DNA of 64,000 nucleotides from Streptomyces mashuensis. GTDB lineage: Bacteria; Actinomycetota; Actinomycetes; Streptomycetales; Streptomycetaceae. The position numbers and the translations under genes were made by a program. The stretch covers positions 124,001 to 188,000 of the forward strand of contig NZ_BNBD01000008.1 of the NCBI RefSeq assembly GCF_014654785.1, read 5' to 3'. The notes below the pieces were generated by a model. That model worked only from the letters and a program-made list of their open reading frames with translations. It searched no databases and was not told where the DNA came from. Below are positions 8,454-16,444 of this stretch, in pieces (within the stretch, counting starts at the first letter, position 1; each line of letters opens with the position of its first letter).

Positions 8454-9186
8454 CCGCCACCGCCGCGTACTGCATCGTGAAGCTGCCGCCCATCGCGTCG
8501 ACGGCCCGGGCCGTGGCGTCCAGCAGCTCCGCGAGCCTCTCCGGGGGCAACAGGCCGGCTTCGCCGCTGGTGCGCATCTGGGACAGCCATGCGTCGCGCG
8601 TGTAGGACTGTTCCCAGTCGTACCGCCACTGCTCGGGGGCAGTGAAGGCGCCTGTCCGCCGGATGCCGTCGGTGGTCCTGGTGAAGAACGGCGCGTACGC
8701 GTCGAGGCCGGTCGCGGCCCAGGGGTTGCGCGGTAGGTCGGGCAGGACCCGGCGGTGGACGGCGGAGAAGGCCTCCGCGACGTCGGGCGAGGGCAGGAAC
8801 ACGTTCCAGAAGACGGCCAGGCGGCCGTCGGGCCGCAGGACGCCGGCCGCCTTGGCGGCTCCGGCGACCGGGTCGACCCAGTGCCAGGTCTGGCCGGCGA
8901 CGACCGCGTCGAAGACCCGGCCGGCGGGCTCCCAGGTCTCGAACCGCGCTACCTCGACGTCGAGGCCCCGGCGTTGGGCGAAGCCGGCCATGCGCGGGTC
9001 GGGGTCGATGCCGAGGACGTCGCAGCCCGCTGCCTGGAACTGCCGGGCGGCGATGCCCGTACCGCAGCCGACGTCGAGGACGGCGGGGCCGGGGCAGGCG
9101 GCGGCGATGCGCTGGACGAGGGCGTCGGGATAGCGGGGCCGGGTGCGGTCGTAGCGGTCCGGGTCGGAGCCGAACGACTCGGCCAT
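8380..9186 (-). CDS. Class I SAM-dependent methyltransferase
   Basis: 268 residues from ATG 9186 (MAESFGSDPDRYDRTRPRYP). The SAM-binding motif is VLDVGCGTGIAARQF, followed by the acidic GIDPDPRM and the FDAVVAGQTWHWVDP segment typical of the Methyltransf_11 type. An in-frame ATG at 9249 would place the start inside the operator pair at 9243-9276, so 9186 is preferred. It is divergent from a TetR gene that probably represses it. The 3' end overlaps the convergent TIGR00027 methyltransferase by 74 bp. Substrate unknown. Confidence 0.83.
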   Translation of the reverse strand: MAESFGSDPDRYDRTRPRYPDALVQRIAAACPGPAVLDVGCGTGIAARQFQAAGCDVLGIDPDPRMAGFAQRRGLDVEVARFETWEPAGRVFDAVVAGQTWHWVDPVAGAAKAAGVLRPDGRLAVFWNVFLPSPDVAEAFSAVHRRVLPDLPRNPWAATGLDAYAPFFTRTTDGIRRTGAFTAPEQWRYDWEQSYTRDAWLSQMRTSGEAGLLPPERLAELLDATARAVDAMGGSFTMQYAAVAVTATRTDGRGPTDPSAAGPRAARP

Positions 9187-9242
9187 GGCACGGACTTGGT
9201 GGGATTCGGGTGCGGAACCGGGCTCACGCCCAGGAGGTAAAA

Positions 9243-9276
9243 TGGGCATGCGCCCACTATGGTGGGCGCGCGCCCA
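9243..9276. promoter_or_regulatory. Double palindromic operator of the TetR/methyltransferase pair
   Basis: Two 14-bp palindromes, TGGGCATGCGCCCA (9243-9256; its outer five bases on each side are symmetric) and TGGGCGCGCGCCCA (9263-9276), differ at two positions and have centres 20 bp apart, about two helical turns. They lie between the methyltransferase start (9186) and the TetR start (9335). This is the expected place for two TetR dimers to bind the same DNA face and repress both genes. Confidence 0.75.
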
Positions 9277-9334
9277 CTCGTCAACGGGCGGGCGCGGCCG
9301 GGAAGAAGAGCCGGAGGGAGAGGGGGATCACGAC

Positions 9335-9943
9335 ATGCCGACGGGTGTGGCCCTGCGCGACCCGCGCGAGCAGCTGTTCGGCGCCGCCGAGCGCATCCTG
9401 CTGCGGGACGGGCCGAACGCGCTGACCAGCCGGGCGGTGACGACGGAGGCGGGCTGCGCCAAGGGGGTGCTGCACCGCCACTTCGCCGACTTCGACGCCT
9501 TCCTGGCGGAGCTCGTCCTGGACCGCATCGCCCGTGTGCGACGGCAGGGCGATGCGCTGCACGACGCCGCCGGATCCGGCACCGTCGCCGGTAACCTCAC
9601 CGGCGCGCTGACGGACCTGTTCGGCCCGGTCGCCGTGGCGATCGTCGCTCTCGTCACCGCCCGGGACGAACTGCGCGCCCGCCTGCGCCGGGCCGGCTCG
9701 GCCGGCATCCCCCTCCTCACCGAAGCGGCGGCCACGCTCGCGTCGTACCTCACGGCGGAACGCACACTGGGCCGCGTCGCACCCGACGCCGACGTCACCG
9801 CGCTCGCCCCCGCGCTGATCGGAGCCGTCCACCTCCTCTTCGCCGGCCACGAGGGCCCGCCACCGCCCGGCGCGGAAGCGGTCCACAAGGTGGTCACCGC
9901 GGTCATGGCGGGCGCGGTACGGGACGAACGGCGCGGCCCCTAG
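9335..9943 (+). CDS. TetR-family transcriptional repressor
   Basis: 202 residues from ATG 9335 (MPTGVALRDPREQLF), with a purine-rich ribosome site GGAGGGAGAGGGGG about 10 bases upstream. The N-terminal DNA-binding domain reads ERILLRDGPNALTSRAVTTEAGCAKGVLHRHFADFDAFLAEL, the standard TetR HTH with the YxHF-type recognition end (HRHFADF). The remaining helices form the ligand/dimer domain. The operator pair at 9243-9276 supports autoregulation and control of the divergent methyltransferase. A strong hairpin follows at 10018. Confidence 0.88.
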   Translation: MPTGVALRDPREQLFGAAERILLRDGPNALTSRAVTTEAGCAKGVLHRHFADFDAFLAELVLDRIARVRRQGDALHDAAGSGTVAGNLTGALTDLFGPVAVAIVALVTARDELRARLRRAGSAGIPLLTEAAATLASYLTAERTLGRVAPDADVTALAPALIGAVHLLFAGHEGPPPPGAEAVHKVVTAVMAGAVRDERRGP

Positions 9944-10558
9944 CACTCCGGCAGCGTTGCGCTGTCCGGCCTGGGCAGAGGCGTCGTCGGGGGCGTAGTG
10001 GTCTGATCGTGGATCAGAGGGGCGGTCCGGCCGGACCGCCCCTCCACCGCGTGCACCTGGGCACGGCCGGTCCACCACGGGTGCCGGGTACTGCGGAGCG
10101 TAGGTGGCCGACCAGCTGCCGGCCGGCTTTCGCGCGACCCGGGCCGCCCGGCCCACCGGGCGCAGCCGACCGGTGTCGTCACCCGCATCCGATCGGGGGT
10201 CACGCTTCCCGTGGAGCAGGTCGCCTGTCTTGCCCTCGGTGCGGACGTCACGCACATGGTCCATGGACATCATGACGCCGGTCCTCGATGCCGCCGGAGC
10301 GGAAGCAGACGCACGGCGGGCGGTCGCCACCCCGGCTCGGGCTCGTTCACGAGAATGTGTGCGAGCGCCTGGCCTGCCGCCGAGCTCAACAGCCTCGGCC
10401 GGGCGCCGACCGACGGCCGACGGCTGCCTGCACCTCCCCACGGGCCCGGGCGGCAGGCCGATCCCGCCGGCCGCTGACCGCGTCGCGGGCGGGACCACTG
10501 GAGCCGGTTACGGTCGACGGGCCTGGCCCGCGGGCCGGAATCGCGGTTGTCGACCGGA
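9944..10558. other. 615-bp intergenic stretch without a convincing gene
   Basis: Open frames exist on both strands, but none shows recognisable motifs or a ribosome binding site. The stretch holds two adjacent hairpins near its left end (separate entry). The rest may be decayed coding sequence; I cannot name a source. Confidence 0.55.
10002..10043 (+). terminator. Tandem hairpins after the TetR gene
   Basis: TCTGATC, GTG, GATCAGA (10002-10018) is a perfect 7-bp stem. It is followed directly by a 26-bp perfect palindrome at 10018-10043, with arms AGGGGCGGTCCGG and CCGGACCGCCCCT. No U-tract follows, as is usual for high-GC actinomycete terminators. It lies 60-100 bp downstream of the TetR stop codon. 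Confidence 0.6.
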
Positions 10559-11284
10559 TCACTCCGTTACGGGCAGGCATTCGGCGAGCAGGTCGACGAT
10601 GTCGTGCCAGGCTCGCTGCGCGTGCCGTGGGTGGTGGCCGACGCCGGGGACCGTGGGATGGTCGACCGTCGGGTGGTGGAAGGCGTGCAGGGCGCCGCCG
10701 TAGATCATGAGGCGCCAGTCGACGCCCGCAGCCTGCATCTCGGCCGTGAAGGCGTCCCGTTGCGCGGACGGCATGATCGGGTCTTCCGACCCGACCCCGG
10801 CCCACACCGGGCAGCGAATGCGCGCCGCCTCGCCCGGTCGGCCCGTGGTCAGCCCGTTGACAGTCGCGATCGCGCGCAGGTCGACGCCGGCGCGCCCGAG
10901 TTCCAGCCCGATGGCGCCGCCGGTGCCGTAGCCGACGGCGGCGATCCGGTCGGGGTCGGTCCGCGGCTCGGCGCGCAACATGTCGAGCGCCGCGTGACCG
11001 ATGTGCCGCATCCGGTCGGGGTCGGCGAGCAGCGGCATGCAACGGGCCAGCATCTCCTCGGGGTCACCCAGATAGCGTCCGCCGTGGAGGTCGAAGGCCA
11101 GCGCCACGTATCCGAGCTCGGCGAGAGCATCGGCCCGGTGGCGTTCGACGTCGCTGAGCCCCATGCCCTCCGGCCCGAGCAGCACCGCGGGCCGGCGATC
11201 GGCTCCGGCCGGGAGTGCGAGGTGCCCGATCATCGTCAGGCCGTCTGCCGGGTACTCGACCGTGCGCGTGGCAATCGTCGTCAT
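10559..11284 (-). CDS. Dienelactone hydrolase-family protein with Gly at the nucleophile position
   Basis: 241 residues with the dienelactone hydrolase fold: PAVLLGPEGMGLS, LALAFDLHG-like strand, VGYGTGGAIGLEL (nucleophile elbow, 117 onward), GSEDPIMP (Asp168) and GGALHAFHHP (His200). The family nucleophile elbow is G-x-C-x-G-G; here it is G118-Y-G120-T-G-G, so the Cys/Ser nucleophile is replaced by glycine. GGC differs from the Cys codon TGC by one base. Asp and His of the triad are retained. Either activity is lost, or this subfamily has a non-hydrolytic role. ATG at 11284 is followed by the usual MTTIATRTVEYP start. Confidence 0.83.
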   Translation of the reverse strand: MTTIATRTVEYPADGLTMIGHLALPAGADRRPAVLLGPEGMGLSDVERHRADALAELGYVALAFDLHGGRYLGDPEEMLARCMPLLADPDRMRHIGHAALDMLRAEPRTDPDRIAAVGYGTGGAIGLELGRAGVDLRAIATVNGLTTGRPGEAARIRCPVWAGVGSEDPIMPSAQRDAFTAEMQAAGVDWRLMIYGGALHAFHHPTVDHPTVPGVGHHPRHAQRAWHDIVDLLAECLPVTE

Positions 11285-11302
11285 GCGACTCGACAGTAGC
11301 GA

Positions 11303-11708
11303 TCACCGAGTCCGGTCGGGCCGCTGCTCTGCCGTCGGCAGAACAGCGGGGTGTTCCTCTCGGTCGTCGACGGCCACGACACGGACGGCGCCGGCGAGGC
11401 TGATGCGTTGGTAGGTGCCGAAGGCGCCGTCGGGCTGGATCACCTGGTCGCGGTGCAGGGTGAGGAACGAAGGACTTCCTGCCGAGCTGTATCCAGCCGT
11501 GCCCGGGGTCGCGCAGGTTCCCGCTGCACGCGCAGGTATCGAGGATGTCGGCGCGGAGCAGCAGGTGGCCGGCGGCGTCCTCCTCGGCCGCCGCCAGGGC
11601 CGGGTAGTCCGGCCAGGCGAGCTCCGCGTCGACGCGCAGCGGTTGGGGTTGCGTGGCCTCCCACTGCTCCAGCGGCTGCTGGAGCTCGGTGACTCGAGCA
11701 AGGGCCAC
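11303..11708 (-). pseudogene. Probable frameshifted remnant of a NUDIX-type hydrolase gene
   Basis: One minus-strand frame (from 11708) encodes MALARVTELQQPLEQWEATQ and continues to GWIQLGRKSF near 11470. A second frame picks up at about 11468 with FLTLHRDQVIQPDGAFGTYQ and GAVRVVAVDD, which resembles the N-terminal approach to a NUDIX domain. The NUDIX box itself (GX5EX7REUXEEXGU) is absent; the frame diverges and stops at 11303. This suggests a +1/-1 frameshift and loss of the 3' part. The NUDIX resemblance rests on about 30 residues, so confidence is limited. Confidence 0.4.
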
Positions 11709-11787
11709 GTGGCCGGATCGACTGCTACCAGCAGGTCAGAGCTTTGAGCGCGCCGTCCCCGACAACGCCGCTCGGCCCGTCCGCGCG

Positions 11788-12447
11788 TCAGCCGCGCCGG
11801 CGCGGCCCTCCGGGGGCGTACGTCTCCAGGTATGCGGTGACGAGGCGACGCGCTTCGTCGATCGTGGCGTCGTCTCCGGTCGGCGAGCGGCGGAACGCGG
11901 TGTCGAAGAGCCGGGTGCCCACCTCGAAGGCCAGCAGCAGGGCGAGCCGCGGGGTCTCGGCGGAGAGGACGCCCCGCTCGACGAGGTGGCGCCGGAGCCG
12001 CTCCGCCTGCGTCTCGTCGAAGGCGCGCACCAGCTCGTCGAGCGTCGAGTGCCGTCCCGCGAACCAGAGTGCCGTGCAGCTCCCGTGCCTGCGGAAGTAG
12101 CCGAGGAGGAGGTCGATCACGACGTCGACGGCTTGGCGCAGCGTCCGTGTCCCGGGGTCGTCCAGCGCGGCGCCGATGAGCGTGTCGAGCTCGCTCAGGT
12201 GCCACCGCAGCAGCTCGGCATCGACCTCGTACCGGTCGGCGAAGTAGTGGTACATGGAGGCGATCGGGATCCCCGCCCGCTCCCCGATCGCCTTCAGCGT
12301 GGCGGCGTCGTAGCCCTGCTCGGCCAGCAGCGTCTCGGCGGCGTGGAGGATGGCGCGCCGGCGCTCCGTCCCCCGGCGCTGCGCCCCCGGCCGTGCCGGC
12401 GTCCGGGTCGTGGCGTTGTTCTCGAACACGAATCGAGATCGTATCAA
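11788..12447 (-). CDS. TetR-family repressor of the divergent amine oxidase
   Basis: 219 residues if the TTG at 12447 is used; a GTG at 12429 is an alternative start. The HTH reads RRAILHAAETLLAEQGYDAATLKAIGERAGIPIASMYHYFADRYEV, a canonical TetR domain with the YHYF recognition helix end. The C-terminal part includes LWFAGRHSTLDELVRAFDETQ, as in TetR proteins with a C-terminal ligand domain. A 25-bp element overlapping its own start codon is repeated in the promoter of the divergent flavin amine oxidase gene, so it probably represses both. Confidence 0.87.
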   Translation of the reverse strand: MIRSRFVFENNATTRTPARPGAQRRGTERRRAILHAAETLLAEQGYDAATLKAIGERAGIPIASMYHYFADRYEVDAELLRWHLSELDTLIGAALDDPGTRTLRQAVDVVIDLLLGYFRRHGSCTALWFAGRHSTLDELVRAFDETQAERLRRHLVERGVLSAETPRLALLLAFEVGTRLFDTAFRRSPTGDDATIDEARRLVTAYLETYAPGGPRRRG

Positions 12448-12448
12448 G
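12424..12448. promoter_or_regulatory. TetR operator copy 1, overlapping the tetR start
   Basis: A 25-bp element beginning GAACACGAATCGAGATC matches the element at 12533-12557 at 20 of 25 positions, in the same orientation. The core CACGA, A, TCGAG is one base short of the perfect palindrome in copy 2. It covers the TTG start of the TetR gene, consistent with autorepression. Confidence 0.7.
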
Positions 12449-12500
12449 CCATGGGATCAGGGGAGACCGGGCCTCTCCATGGGCTTGCAATGGGCCTGCG

Positions 12501-12557
12501 TTGACAGGCCGTCAGGAGCGCGGCATAAACTCGAACTCGATTCGAGATTGGATCACG
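12501..12557 (+). promoter_or_regulatory. Amine oxidase promoter with TetR operator copy 2
   Basis: TTGACA (12501-12506), a 17-base spacer and CATAAA (12524-12529) form a sigma70-like promoter. Immediately downstream, 12533-12557 holds operator copy 2, whose core CTCGA, T, TCGAG (12536-12546) is a perfect palindrome. Its position over the expected transcription start fits steric repression by the TetR protein encoded at 11788-12447. Confidence 0.72.
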
Positions 12558-12586
12558 TCGTGCAAGCGAGCGAACGGAGAAGGTCC

Positions 12587-13888
12587 ATGGCCGACAGGTA
12601 CGACGTCGTGGTGATCGGTGCCGGCTTCGCCGGAGTGACCGCAGCCCGGGACCTCGGCGCGGCGGGGCACTCGGTGCTCCTCCTCGAAGCGCGCGACCGT
12701 ATCGGCGGCCGGACGTACACGGGCGAAGCCTTCGGCCGTTACGCGGAGTTCGGCGGAACCTACGTGCACTGGAGCATGCCGAACGTCTGGCGCGAGATGC
12801 AGCGCCACGGCATCCCCCTGGCAACGACCCTCGAGGCGGACACGGTGCACTGGCTGGCCGGCGGCAGGATGCACTCCGGGAGCCAGGCCGAGTACGCCGA
12901 GACCGTCGCCCCGCACGCGGCCCGGTTCTTCGCCGACGCGCGGACGCGGTTCCCGAGGCCGTTCGACGTCACCGCGGGTGACACCGGCGCGATCGAGGAA
13001 CAGACGCTCGCGGACCGGCTCGACTCCCTCGGCCTGTCCGCACACGACCGGGACGTGCTGGAGGGAATCCTGGCCACGTTCGTCCACTCCCCCGGCGAGC
13101 AGGGTCTCGCGCAGTTCCTCCTCTGGGCGTCCGCGAACTTCGGGGACTGGGGCGCCTTCCTGGAAACCGCCGGCTTCTTTCCAATCCAGGGCGGGACCAA
13201 GCGGCTCATCGAGGCCGTCCTGGGCGAGTCGAAGGCCGAACTCCGGCTGTCCACACCCGTCGGCGCTGTCGAGGACGACGGATCAGGCGTCACCGTGACC
13301 ACCCGCGCGGGCGAGCGGATACGGGCGCGGTCCGCCGTGGTGGCGGTCCCCCTCAACACCCTGGGCGACATCGCGATCACCCCCGCGGTCGCGCCGCCGG
13401 TACGCAGGATGATCGAGCGGAAGCACCCGATGAGGACGGCGAAGGTCCTGGCGAGGGTCAAGGGCGAGATCGACCCCTTCCTGGCCGTCGCTCCCGCCGG
13501 CAAGAACCCGGTCTGCACCGCGAGGGTGGAGTACCGGCACGAGGGCGACACGCTCGTCTCGTGCTTCGCCGCCGACGCCTCGGCCGTCGGCGGCGGGGAC
13601 CGCGAGAGCGTGCAGGCGGCGTTGCGGACCTTTGTCCCTTCCATAGAGGTGGTCGCCACGGCCGGATACGACTGGGCAGGCGACGAGTTCGCCCAGGGCA
13701 CGTGGGTCCATCACCGGCCGGGAGACCTGACCGGGGTCGTCCCACGGATGCGCGAGCCCCATGGGCGCGTCCACTTCGCCGGGGCCGACTTCGCGGGCAT
13801 GTACGTCACCGGGATCGAGGGGGCCATGGAGACCGGCGCGGGTGCCGCCCGGAACGTCATCGCCGCCCTGGCCGGCCGGTCCCGCTGA
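12587..13888 (+). CDS. FAD-dependent amine oxidase (flavin monoamine oxidase family)
   Basis: 433 residues from ATG 12587 (MADRYDVVVIGAGFAGVTAA); GGAGAAGG lies six bases upstream. The N-terminal dinucleotide-binding motif VVIGAGFAGVTAARDLGAAG, the LLEARDRIGGRTYTG signature and the EFGGTYVHW segment are those of flavin amine oxidases. The C-terminal FAD motif is HFAGADFAGMYVTGIEGAMETG. The family oxidises primary or secondary amines to imines with release of peroxide; the substrate is not visible. The gene is divergent from, and probably repressed by, the TetR gene at 11788. Confidence 0.88.
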   Translation: MADRYDVVVIGAGFAGVTAARDLGAAGHSVLLLEARDRIGGRTYTGEAFGRYAEFGGTYVHWSMPNVWREMQRHGIPLATTLEADTVHWLAGGRMHSGSQAEYAETVAPHAARFFADARTRFPRPFDVTAGDTGAIEEQTLADRLDSLGLSAHDRDVLEGILATFVHSPGEQGLAQFLLWASANFGDWGAFLETAGFFPIQGGTKRLIEAVLGESKAELRLSTPVGAVEDDGSGVTVTTRAGERIRARSAVVAVPLNTLGDIAITPAVAPPVRRMIERKHPMRTAKVLARVKGEIDPFLAVAPAGKNPVCTARVEYRHEGDTLVSCFAADASAVGGGDRESVQAALRTFVPSIEVVATAGYDWAGDEFAQGTWVHHRPGDLTGVVPRMREPHGRVHFAGADFAGMYVTGIEGAMETGAGAARNVIAALAGRSR

Positions 13889-14030
13889 CCGCGCCCCGGC
13901 GGAGGCCTCCCGCCCGCGGCCGTCCCCGGCGTCGACCGGATGCTGCGGGACCGGACCGGTTCCACGTCCGTGGACGCCCGGACGCGCAGGGGTTCGAGCA
14001 CGGCACCGTGTTCGACCTCGGCGGCCGCAC

Positions 14031-14180
14031 GGCGAGTTCGCGCTCCTCAGCTTCCTGCGCGAACCACGCACCGTCGGGGAGATCGCCGGGCACCGGCTGG
14101 TGTACCGGCCCCACGTCCAGGGCCCGCATGTGAAACCGGTGGAGCGGCGGACGGCCCTACGGCACCTCGACCGGGTGGTG
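14031..14180 (+). pseudogene. Remnant of an MBL-fold hydrolase C-terminus
   Basis: About 50 residues read GEFALLSFLREPRTVGEIAG then HRLVYRPHVQ and VERRTALRHLDRVV. This pattern (RTVxEIxxHRLVYRPHV...VERRTxxxHL) is the helical C-terminus of many actinomycete MBL-fold hydrolases. No metal-binding motif precedes it in any frame, so it is a fragment. Confidence 0.5.
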
Positions 14181-14349
14181 CCGATGCCGCGACACTGCTG
14201 GTCGTCAGCCACTTGGAGAGCCAGGTCGGCCGCGCCGGCCTCCTGGCTGATCCAGCCGGAAGAGGCCGGCGCGAGCGGCCGGCCCGCGGCGTCCAGGCCG
14301 GCCCAGCAGGTGCTGTTCGTCCGCCGCCCGGCCCAGCCGGGTGAGGTGA

Positions 14350-14490
14350 ACTGGACTTGCGGCGGCGGCCGTCGGGGAGGGTGATGTCGCGGGGGAAGAC
14401 CTCGTACCGGGACAGGAGGTTGGCCAGGCACGCCGGGGTGAGCTCGGCGTAGCGCCGGCGGTCTGCGGCGGCGCCGGGAAGGTGCTGCAG
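14350..14490 (-). pseudogene. Remnant of a DUF3631-domain protein
   Basis: The minus-strand segment LQHLPGAAADRRRYAELTPA followed by CLANLLSRYEVFPRDI and TLPDGRRRKS matches the conserved C-terminal end of DUF3631 proteins (YxELTPxxLAxLLxxYEVxPRxIxLPDGxRRKG). DUF3631 is usual on actinomycete integrative elements. The rest of the protein is missing, so this may be the scar of a mobile element. Confidence 0.5.
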
Positions 14491-14578
14491 TGCAACGCCC
14501 GGGGCACCCTCGGCCGGGTGACGCCCGGTCAGCTGGTTATCGTGAGGCTCTTGTCGTCGCCCCAGCATTGCGAGATGC

Positions 14579-15508
14579 ATGATGTTTGCCGTGCAGTACC
14601 ACCGCTACGGCGGTCCCGAAGTCCTCTCCCTCGACGAGGCCGAGGAGCCGCACGCCGGGCCCGGTCAGGTGCGCATCGCGGTGCGTGCCGCCGGTGTCAC
14701 GCCCGCCGACTGGTACCTGCGGTCCGGGATGCTGCAGGAGCTGCTGCCCGTGCGGTTCCCGCACATTCCCGGGCTGGACGCGGCGGGCGTCGTCGACGAG
14801 GTGGGCGAGGGCGTGACCGGCACGGCCGTCGGGGACGCCGTCTACGGCCTCGTGCCGTTCCTGCAACTGGGCGGCGCGTCGGCACAGTACGCCGTGCTGG
14901 AGGCCTGGGCCCCCAAGCCCCGGTCGTGGAGCTTCGAGGAGGCCGGCGGTGCTGCCGGCAACGTCGAGACGGCCCGGCGCGTGCTGGACTTCCTCCAGGT
15001 CGCCGAGGGCATGACCTTGCTGATCGAGGGGGCCGCCGGAGGCGTCGGGACCCTCACCGTGCAGCTCGCCCGGGCCCGCGGGCTCACCGTGATCGGTACG
15101 GCGAGCGAGCACAATCACGCCTTCCTGGAGCAGCTCGGCGCCGTACCGGTCACCTACGGGCCGGGCCTCGCCGAGCGCGTCGCCGCGGTGGCCCCGCAGG
15201 GCGTCGACGTCGTGCTGGACGCGGCGGGCAAGGGCTCCCTCGCGGACCTGGTGGCCATCGCCGGCGACCCGGGCCGCGTCGTGACCGTCGCCGACCTCGA
15301 CGGCGCCCGGCACGGCGTGCACGTCTCCCGCTCCGGCGTCGGGCAGGCGCACGGCTGGGCGGGGCTTGAGGAGGCCGCCGTCCTCGCCGACCAGGGCCGC
15401 CTGACGGTGCCGCTGCACGCCGTGTTCCCCCTGAAGGAGGCCGCCGCCGCGCACGAGGCGAGCGCCGGCGGCCACGCGCGCGGCAAGATCGTGCTCACCG
15501 TGCCGTAA
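14579..15508 (+). CDS. NADPH:quinone oxidoreductase-like MDR enzyme
   Basis: 309 residues from ATG 14579 (MMFAVQYHRYGGPEVLSLDE). It has the medium-chain dehydrogenase/reductase layout without the zinc-binding cysteines: an N-terminal GroES-like domain (GVTPADWYLRSGM, IPGLDAAGVVDEVG) and a Rossmann domain with EGAAGGVGTLTVQLARARG (NADPH-binding AAGGVG). This is the zinc-independent quinone oxidoreductase branch. The gene is transcribed alone, and its last 14 bp overlap the end of the convergent epimerase gene. Confidence 0.86.
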   Translation: MMFAVQYHRYGGPEVLSLDEAEEPHAGPGQVRIAVRAAGVTPADWYLRSGMLQELLPVRFPHIPGLDAAGVVDEVGEGVTGTAVGDAVYGLVPFLQLGGASAQYAVLEAWAPKPRSWSFEEAGGAAGNVETARRVLDFLQVAEGMTLLIEGAAGGVGTLTVQLARARGLTVIGTASEHNHAFLEQLGAVPVTYGPGLAERVAAVAPQGVDVVLDAAGKGSLADLVAIAGDPGRVVTVADLDGARHGVHVSRSGVGQAHGWAGLEEAAVLADQGRLTVPLHAVFPLKEAAAAHEASAGGHARGKIVLTVP

Positions 15509-16424
15509 GCGGTGCGCGGTCCGCGAGGTCCACGTGGTCCGTGAGGGTACGCCGGGGTGCCCAGCCCTGGCGTACCGCCTTCGTGATGTCCAGGACGACG
15601 CCGTGCGCGAGCTGGTCCACGGCGTAGCGGGTCAGGAGCGGCTCACGGGCGGGGCGGAGGCGGGCGAGCGTTTCCGCGGTCCGCGCCGCGGCGCGGGCGA
15701 CGGGCAGTGGCAGGTGGCCGATCCTGGCGTCGATGCCGTGGGCGCGCAGCACCGTCCGGATCGCGTCGTCGCGCCCGTACGGCAGCGGGTCGGCGATGTT
15801 GTACGCGCCGGCCGGCCAGCCGGCGGCTGCCAGGCACGCGTCGGCGAGGTTCTCGACGGCCGTGAGGCTGAGGACGGTGTCCGGGCCGGGCAGCACCAGC
15901 CGGCCGCGGCGGACCCGCGACAACAGGCGCGGCAGCAGGTGCGGGTCGCCGTCGCCGTAGACCGCCCGGGGCCGCAGCACGACGGCCCCGGCGGCGAGGG
16001 CGAGGGCTTCGCCGGCGGCCTTCGTGCGGCCGTACGCGTTGAGCTGGTCCCGCACGGGGTGGTCCTCGGTGAGCGGGGCCGGGTGGACCCCCGGGGCGTA
16101 GACGCTGGCGCTGCTCACCCAGACGACCGGCCGGCCGGCGGCGGCTTCCAGGAGACGGGCCGTGCCGTCGACGTTGACGGCACGCATGGTGGCCTCGGCC
16201 CGTGAGCCGGGGGCGGGGTCGCCGACGGCGGCGGCGCAGTGGACGACGAGGTCGGCGCCGTGGAGGTCCGGTGGGGCGGAGGTGGTGGCGTCCCACGGAA
16301 CGTGACGGCCGACGGGGCCGGGGCGGCGACCCACACAGAGGACGTCCGCGCCGTGGTCGGCGGCGGTCCGGGCGATGTGCGCACCGCAGAAACCGGATGC
16401 GCCGGTGACGGCAATGGTGGTCAT
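15495..16424 (-). CDS. NAD-dependent epimerase/dehydratase-family reductase, OleD-like
   Basis: 309 residues from ATG 16424 (MTTIAVTGASGFCGAHIA). An extended short-chain dehydrogenase: Rossmann glycine motif GASGFCG (8-14), SSASVY, and Y131-x3-K135 (YGRTK). The segment RPRAVYGDGDPHLLPRLLSR resembles the GxGDPHLxPRL signature of OleD, the 2-alkyl-3-ketoacid reductase of bacterial head-to-head olefin/beta-lactone synthesis. The neighbouring KAS III and OleC-like ligase make that role attractive, though it could act on another keto or sugar substrate. It lies 543 bp downstream of the P450, separated by a tandem-repeat array. Confidence 0.82.
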   Translation of the reverse strand: MTTIAVTGASGFCGAHIARTAADHGADVLCVGRRPGPVGRHVPWDATTSAPPDLHGADLVVHCAAAVGDPAPGSRAEATMRAVNVDGTARLLEAAAGRPVVWVSSASVYAPGVHPAPLTEDHPVRDQLNAYGRTKAAGEALALAAGAVVLRPRAVYGDGDPHLLPRLLSRVRRGRLVLPGPDTVLSLTAVENLADACLAAAGWPAGAYNIADPLPYGRDDAIRTVLRAHGIDARIGHLPLPVARAAARTAETLARLRPAREPLLTRYAVDQLAHGVVLDITKAVRQGWAPRRTLTDHVDLADRAPLTAR

Positions 16425-16444
16425 GGGGTGTCTCCGTGGGCGGT

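Larger units (their letters stand above)
13889..14578. other. 690-bp region of gene remnants, no intact gene
   Basis: The stretch between the amine oxidase and the oxidoreductase contains at least two short coding remnants on opposite strands (entries at 14031 and 14350), with frame disruptions around them. No intact open frame has a ribosome binding site. This looks like residue of insertion and deletion. Confidence 0.6.

Noticed and set aside
9944..10558. Small open frames in the gap after the TetR gene
   Set aside because: No ribosome sites, no motifs and Arg/Pro-rich shadow composition.
11690..11760. Minus-strand peptide LLVAVDPATWPLLE upstream of the NUDIX remnant
   Set aside because: Too short and without a recognisable family; may be chance.
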